51,652 nt of DNA from an uncultured Phocaeicola sp. (GTDB lineage: Bacteria > Bacteroidota > Bacteroidia > Bacteroidales > Bacteroidaceae). Numbering within the stretch: the stretch's first letter is position 1; every line of letters begins with the position of its first letter. This document shows positions 48,189 through 51,652 of the stretch, piece after piece. The stretch covers positions 1-51,652 of the forward strand of contig CAPAOL010000023.1 of NCBI GenBank assembly GCA_948579315.1. Direction: 5' to 3'. The position numbers and the translations under genes were made by a program. Under the pieces are notes generated by a model, which ran no database searches, was not told the origin of the DNA, and saw only the letters and a program-made list of their open reading frames with translations.

Positions 48189-49289
48189 ATGAAAAAGACA
48201 TTGACCATAAATTTAGGAGGAGTCGTTTATCATATAGATGACGATGCCTACCGACTGTTAGACAATTATCTATCTAATTTGAAACATTACTTTCGTAAAC
48301 AGGAGGGGGCGGAAGAAATTGTAGACGATATTGAGATGCGTATTGCCGAACTGTTTGCCGAGAAAATAACTGAAGGAAACCAGGTTATCACGGTTTCGGA
48401 TGTAGAAGAGATCATCGCCCGTGTGGGCAAGCCGGAAGATTTTGGTATTGCTGACGAGGATACAGATTCACGGAAAAGAACGGAACAAGCATCGTCCGCT
48501 AATCAAAGCAATACGCAAACCTCTGCCCAGCGTCGTTGGTTCCGTGATCCTGACAATAAATTGTTGGGTGGTGTGGCAGCAGGACTGGCAGCTTACTTCG
48601 GTTGGGACATCACATTGGTGCGTATCCTGATGATTATTCTCGTGTTTGTGCCTTATTGTCCGATGATTATCCTTTATATTATAGGATGGCTCGTAATTCC
48701 GGAAGCCCGTACGGCTGCAGAAAAGTTAAGTATGCGTGGAGAAGCGGTAACTATTGAGAATATTGGCAAAACAGTGACAGACGGCTTCGAACGGGTGGCA
48801 GATGGGGTTAATAATTATGTAAACTCAGGCAAACCTCGTACTTTTCTTCAAAAGATAGGCGATGTATTTGTTGGCATTGCTGCTGTTCTCTTTAAGATAT
48901 TTCTGGTAGCTCTTGTCATTCTTTGTTGCCCTATTTTGTTCGTATTGGCTGTCGTATTGGTAACGTTGGTATTTGCGGCAATTACCGTGGCTGTCAGTGG
49001 AGGAGCTTTACTTTGTGAGTTGTTGCCTGCCATCGACTGTATGTCGGTTGCTTCCGTCTCTCCTATGATGACATTATTGGGTACGATTGCCGGAGTTGCC
49101 CTCATTGGTATTCCATTAGGAGCTTTTTTGTATACCATTTTGCGCCAGCTATTCCATTGGTCACCAATGGGAACAGGGCTGAAATGGGCGTTACTGATTT
49201 TGTGGATATTGGGTGCGGTCATTATGGTCCTTAATCTTTCTGCTCTTGGCTGGCAACTGCCTCTGTATGGTCTGCACTGCTTTAACTAA
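48189..49289 (+). CDS. PspC-domain envelope-stress protein
   Basis: 366 residues. The N-terminal 95 residues form a soluble domain (MKKTLTINLGGVVYHIDDDA, ending in IIARVGKPEDFG) typical of the Bacteroidetes PspC proteins. The PspC domain follows at about 115-175: RRWFRDPDNKLLGGVAAGLA with the first helix, then FVPYCPMIILYIIGWLVIPE. Four further hydrophobic helices complete the membrane part. PspC proteins sense or modulate envelope stress in the inner membrane. It is translated with the PadR gene 21 bp upstream. The C terminus is hydrophobic and short, and a strong terminator follows. Confidence 0.9.
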   Translation: MKKTLTINLGGVVYHIDDDAYRLLDNYLSNLKHYFRKQEGAEEIVDDIEMRIAELFAEKITEGNQVITVSDVEEIIARVGKPEDFGIADEDTDSRKRTEQASSANQSNTQTSAQRRWFRDPDNKLLGGVAAGLAAYFGWDITLVRILMIILVFVPYCPMIILYIIGWLVIPEARTAAEKLSMRGEAVTIENIGKTVTDGFERVADGVNNYVNSGKPRTFLQKIGDVFVGIAAVLFKIFLVALVILCCPILFVLAVVLVTLVFAAITVAVSGGALLCELLPAIDCMSVASVSPMMTLLGTIAGVALIGIPLGAFLYTILRQLFHWSPMGTGLKWALLILWILGAVIMVLNLSALGWQLPLYGLHCFN

Positions 49290-49322
49290 GCCTCTTAGCC
49301 GATTGATGATGAATGTAATGGA

Positions 49323-49368
49323 GAAGGCTCTGAACTCAAGTAGATTGAGAACAGAGCCTTCTTTAATT
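49323..49368. terminator. Terminator between the PspC gene and the S9 peptidase gene
   Basis: GAAGGCTCTG (49323-49332) pairs perfectly with CAGAGCCTTC (49352-49361), with a T-rich tail on the plus strand. It lies between converging genes. Confidence 0.85.
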
Positions 49369-49398
49369 TTACTTTATTGGAAAGTCGTTAAGCACAGA

Positions 49399-51495
49399 TT
49401 ACTTCTTTCCTTTCACCCATTTGTCCAGCCATTCGAAGAATGTGCGTTGCCATAACACTCCATTTTGCGGCTTCAATACCCAATGGTTTTCATCCGGATA
49501 AATCAGCAGCTCTGCAGGAACACCACGCATCACGGCAGCATCGAAGGCAGCCATTGCCTGATTAGCCAAAATACGATAGTCTTTTTCTCCATGGATACAG
49601 AGAATCGGCGTATCCCATTTTTCTACGAAGAGGTGAGGGGAGTTGGCGAAAGTACGTTGTGCCACTGGGTTCTGTTTTTCCCAGTATGCACCTCCCATAT
49701 CCCAGTTGGCAAACCATTTCTCTTCAGTTTCCAGATATTGCATTTCCATATTGAAGATACCGTCATGAGCAATGAACGCTTTGAATCGTTTGTCATGATG
49801 TCCCGCCAACCAGTATACGGAGAATCCTCCGAAGCTGGCACCTACACATCCCAAGCGATCTTTGTCTACATACGGTTCTTTTGCCATTTCATCAATAGCA
49901 GTGAAGTAATCTTTCATACATTGGCCACCGTAGTCACCACTGATCTGTTCATTCCATTCCACACCAAATCCTGGCAAGCCGCGACGATTCGGAGCAACAA
50001 CGATATAATCATTGGCTGCCATAATCTGGAAGTTCCAGCGATAAGACCAGAACTGGCTTACCGGACTTTGCGGACCTCCTTCACAGAACAACAAAGTCGG
50101 ATATTTCTTGTTCGGATCAAACTGCGGAGGATAGATCACCCATGTCAACATCTGTTTGCCATCTGTTGTCTTCATCCAGCGACCTTCCACTTTACCCATT
50201 TCCAACTGATCATAAATCTGCTTATTCTCCTGTGTCAGTTGAGTGGTTGTGCCATCCAATGTCACTGTATAAATCTCGTCACCCATGCTCATAGAATGAC
50301 GCTTGGCAATCAGCTTATCACCCAAAAGAGCCACACCTTCGTAATCATACATTCCCGAAGTAACAGCCTTTACCGAATCAGTCGCCAAATCCAGCGCATA
50401 AATTTGCGATTCTCCGTGCCATACCCCTGTGAAATAGATAGTCTTGGCATCTGCACCCCATACAAAAGCATCCACATTCGATTCGAATGCCTTGCTGACA
50501 AAACGTTTCTCTCCGGTTTCCAGGTTCATGATGAACAGACGGTTCTGGTCGGCTTCGTAACCGTCACGTTCCATGCTCTGCCAGGCGATATACTTGCCGT
50601 CCGGAGAGTATTGCGGATTGGTATCATATCCCTTATTCTCTTCGGTAATGTTCTCTGTTTTCTTAGTATTCAGGTCATAGACATAAATATCCGAATTGGT
50701 AGAAACCGCATATTCCAATCCTGTCTTTTTACGGCAAGTGTAAGCCACTTTATCCGAAGTCGTATTCCAAGCAAGTTGCTCAATGCCACCCCAAGGCTTC
50801 ATCGGACTTTCATACGGCTCGCCGTCTAAAATATCCACGATATTGGAAATGCCGTTACCGTCGAAGTCGGCAACAAAAGGATGTGGAGCTGTCGTCACCC
50901 ATTCATCCCAATGTTTGTACATCAGGTCGGTCACGATGATACCTGTGGATTTCGGCAGGTCCGGATATTTATCAGCAGTGCTTTCTTTCGTCTTTACTTG
51001 TGAAATAAACAGTAGTTTTTTGCCATCCGGTGAGATTGAATATCCTTCGATGTCACCGTCATAGTTGGTCAACTGCTTGCGGTCGCTGCCGTCGGGATTC
51101 ATCTCGTAGAGCTGGCTGCTTCCGTTGTCATTACTTAAGAATGCGAGCTTGCTGCCTCCTTTAATCCATGTCACTTCATTTTCCTGATACGGGGTATGAG
51201 TGATTTGCTGGTTTTCGCTTCCGTCTGCGTTCATCACGAAGACTTCGCGGTTACTCTTGTTTTCCGCTACACTGTAATACGCTACCGTATACGCAATTTT
51301 CTTTCCGTCGGGTGATACGGCGAATCCGCCGATACGTCCCATAGCCCAAAGTGCTTCGGGAGTCATGCGCTTCCCTTCGATCTTAATATCCGATTTCTCG
51401 ATAAGCACCTGATCTGTCTTGCCTGCGTCTTTGGTTCCTCCGCAGGCAGCTAACAACATTGCTGCTGACATCATAAATAAATTAGCTTGTCTCAT
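49399..51495 (-). CDS. S9-family prolyl oligopeptidase-type lipoprotein
   Basis: 698 residues. The lipoprotein signal MRQANLFMMSAAMLLAAC (Cys18) is followed by Gly-Gly and suggests an outer-membrane or periplasmic anchor. The middle part is a beta-propeller with TolB/WD-like repeats (SPDGKKIAYTVAYYS, MNPDGSDRKQLTNYDGD, SPDGKYIAWQSM). The C-terminal alpha/beta hydrolase domain has GCVGASFGGFSVYW (nucleophile Ser near 555), HGEKDYRIL (Asp near 638) and YPDENHWVL (His near 669). Such enzymes cut peptides at Pro, Ala or acyl-aminoacyl ends; gut Bacteroides carry several dipeptidyl peptidases of this type. Specificity cannot be assigned. It is convergent with the PspC gene and has a -7 box upstream. 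Confidence 0.93.
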   Translation of the reverse strand: MRQANLFMMSAAMLLAACGGTKDAGKTDQVLIEKSDIKIEGKRMTPEALWAMGRIGGFAVSPDGKKIAYTVAYYSVAENKSNREVFVMNADGSENQQITHTPYQENEVTWIKGGSKLAFLSNDNGSSQLYEMNPDGSDRKQLTNYDGDIEGYSISPDGKKLLFISQVKTKESTADKYPDLPKSTGIIVTDLMYKHWDEWVTTAPHPFVADFDGNGISNIVDILDGEPYESPMKPWGGIEQLAWNTTSDKVAYTCRKKTGLEYAVSTNSDIYVYDLNTKKTENITEENKGYDTNPQYSPDGKYIAWQSMERDGYEADQNRLFIMNLETGEKRFVSKAFESNVDAFVWGADAKTIYFTGVWHGESQIYALDLATDSVKAVTSGMYDYEGVALLGDKLIAKRHSMSMGDEIYTVTLDGTTTQLTQENKQIYDQLEMGKVEGRWMKTTDGKQMLTWVIYPPQFDPNKKYPTLLFCEGGPQSPVSQFWSYRWNFQIMAANDYIVVAPNRRGLPGFGVEWNEQISGDYGGQCMKDYFTAIDEMAKEPYVDKDRLGCVGASFGGFSVYWLAGHHDKRFKAFIAHDGIFNMEMQYLETEEKWFANWDMGGAYWEKQNPVAQRTFANSPHLFVEKWDTPILCIHGEKDYRILANQAMAAFDAAVMRGVPAELLIYPDENHWVLKPQNGVLWQRTFFEWLDKWVKGKK

Positions 51496-51540
51496 ATTTT
51501 AAAATGATTGTTTAGTAATTTTTTTATTAGAATAGCCGGA

Positions 51541-51548
51541 CAAATATA
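51541..51548 (-). promoter_or_regulatory. Candidate -7 box of the S9 peptidase gene
   Basis: The minus strand reads TATATTTG, 45 bases before the start codon. The remaining bases to the window end (51549-51652) hold no recognised gene. Confidence 0.6.
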
Positions 51549-51652
51549 CGATAATAAAACGATTTTACTTATATTTGTAATAGTCAGAAGTATTTTGTTT
51601 GACTATCAGTGTATTATATGAAACTCGCATGAGAATGGGCAACGGATAAGAA

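Overview
The window is ordinary chromosomal DNA of a gut Bacteroides, most likely the B. thetaiotaomicron/ovatus group. The signs are a type III glutamine synthetase, Bacteroidetes-type RNA polymerase omega, BamD, DUF4293 and PorT-like proteins, near absence of Shine-Dalgarno sequences, and repeated use of the Bacteroides promoter signature TAnnTTTG, in the best cases with TTTG 19 bases upstream. From memory the gene order matches the glutamine/nitrogen locus of B. thetaiotaomicron; I could not check this. I see no rRNA, tRNA, CRISPR array, insertion sequence, integrase or prophage.

Layout. 1-1.4 kb: a very small membrane protein and an HdeD-like membrane protein. 1.5-8.9 kb, all minus strand: diaminopimelate genes dapF and dapL, a TorF-like outer-membrane protein, then P-II protein, ammonium channel AmtB and type III glutamine synthetase. 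9.4-11 kb: a secreted glycerophosphodiesterase and a VapBC-like toxin-antitoxin pair. 11.1-19 kb, minus: asnB, gltD, gltB. 19.4-27.7 kb, plus: glmS, a long PurF-family enzyme, carA, carB. So the first 28 kb gathers ammonium uptake and sensing, glutamine and glutamate synthesis, and five glutamine-using amidotransferases (AsnB, GltB, GlmS, PurF, CarA). 27.9-32.3 kb is more patchy: a mannose-1-phosphate guanylyltransferase, a HigBA-like toxin-antitoxin pair between 62-bp direct repeats, an AlaX-like editing protein, a SanA-like protein, and an SGNH hydrolase flanked by two copies of a small-RNA gene. 32.7-51.5 kb is housekeeping and envelope: uvrB, paaK plus an ACT protein, bamD-rpoZ-DUF4293, a PorT-like barrel with a LysM/periplasmic-binding fusion, uvrA, ybaK, a POT transporter, a GNAT enzyme, a PadR-PspC pair and an S9 peptidase lipoprotein.

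The most unusual content is between genes. At least eight gaps hold what I call word-reiterated inverted repeats: a short word (about 8-14 bp) is repeated two to four times in one orientation and then again as its reverse complement. The word differs from site to site (for example AGTATTA, ATAGTGACG, AACGGTGAAC, ATTTACTATTTAC) while the architecture stays the same. Several fill the gap between consecutive genes of one operon. Related tracts also appear inside coding sequence: in carA, in gltB, and across the dapF stop codon. A second family with a constant word (CACGGATTAC-like) occurs at four places.

Two near-identical copies of a roughly 63-nt small-RNA gene, each with a complete TTTG-N19-TATCTTTG promoter and the same intrinsic terminator, flank the SGNH hydrolase gene. 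They may belong to a multicopy Bacteroides sRNA family.
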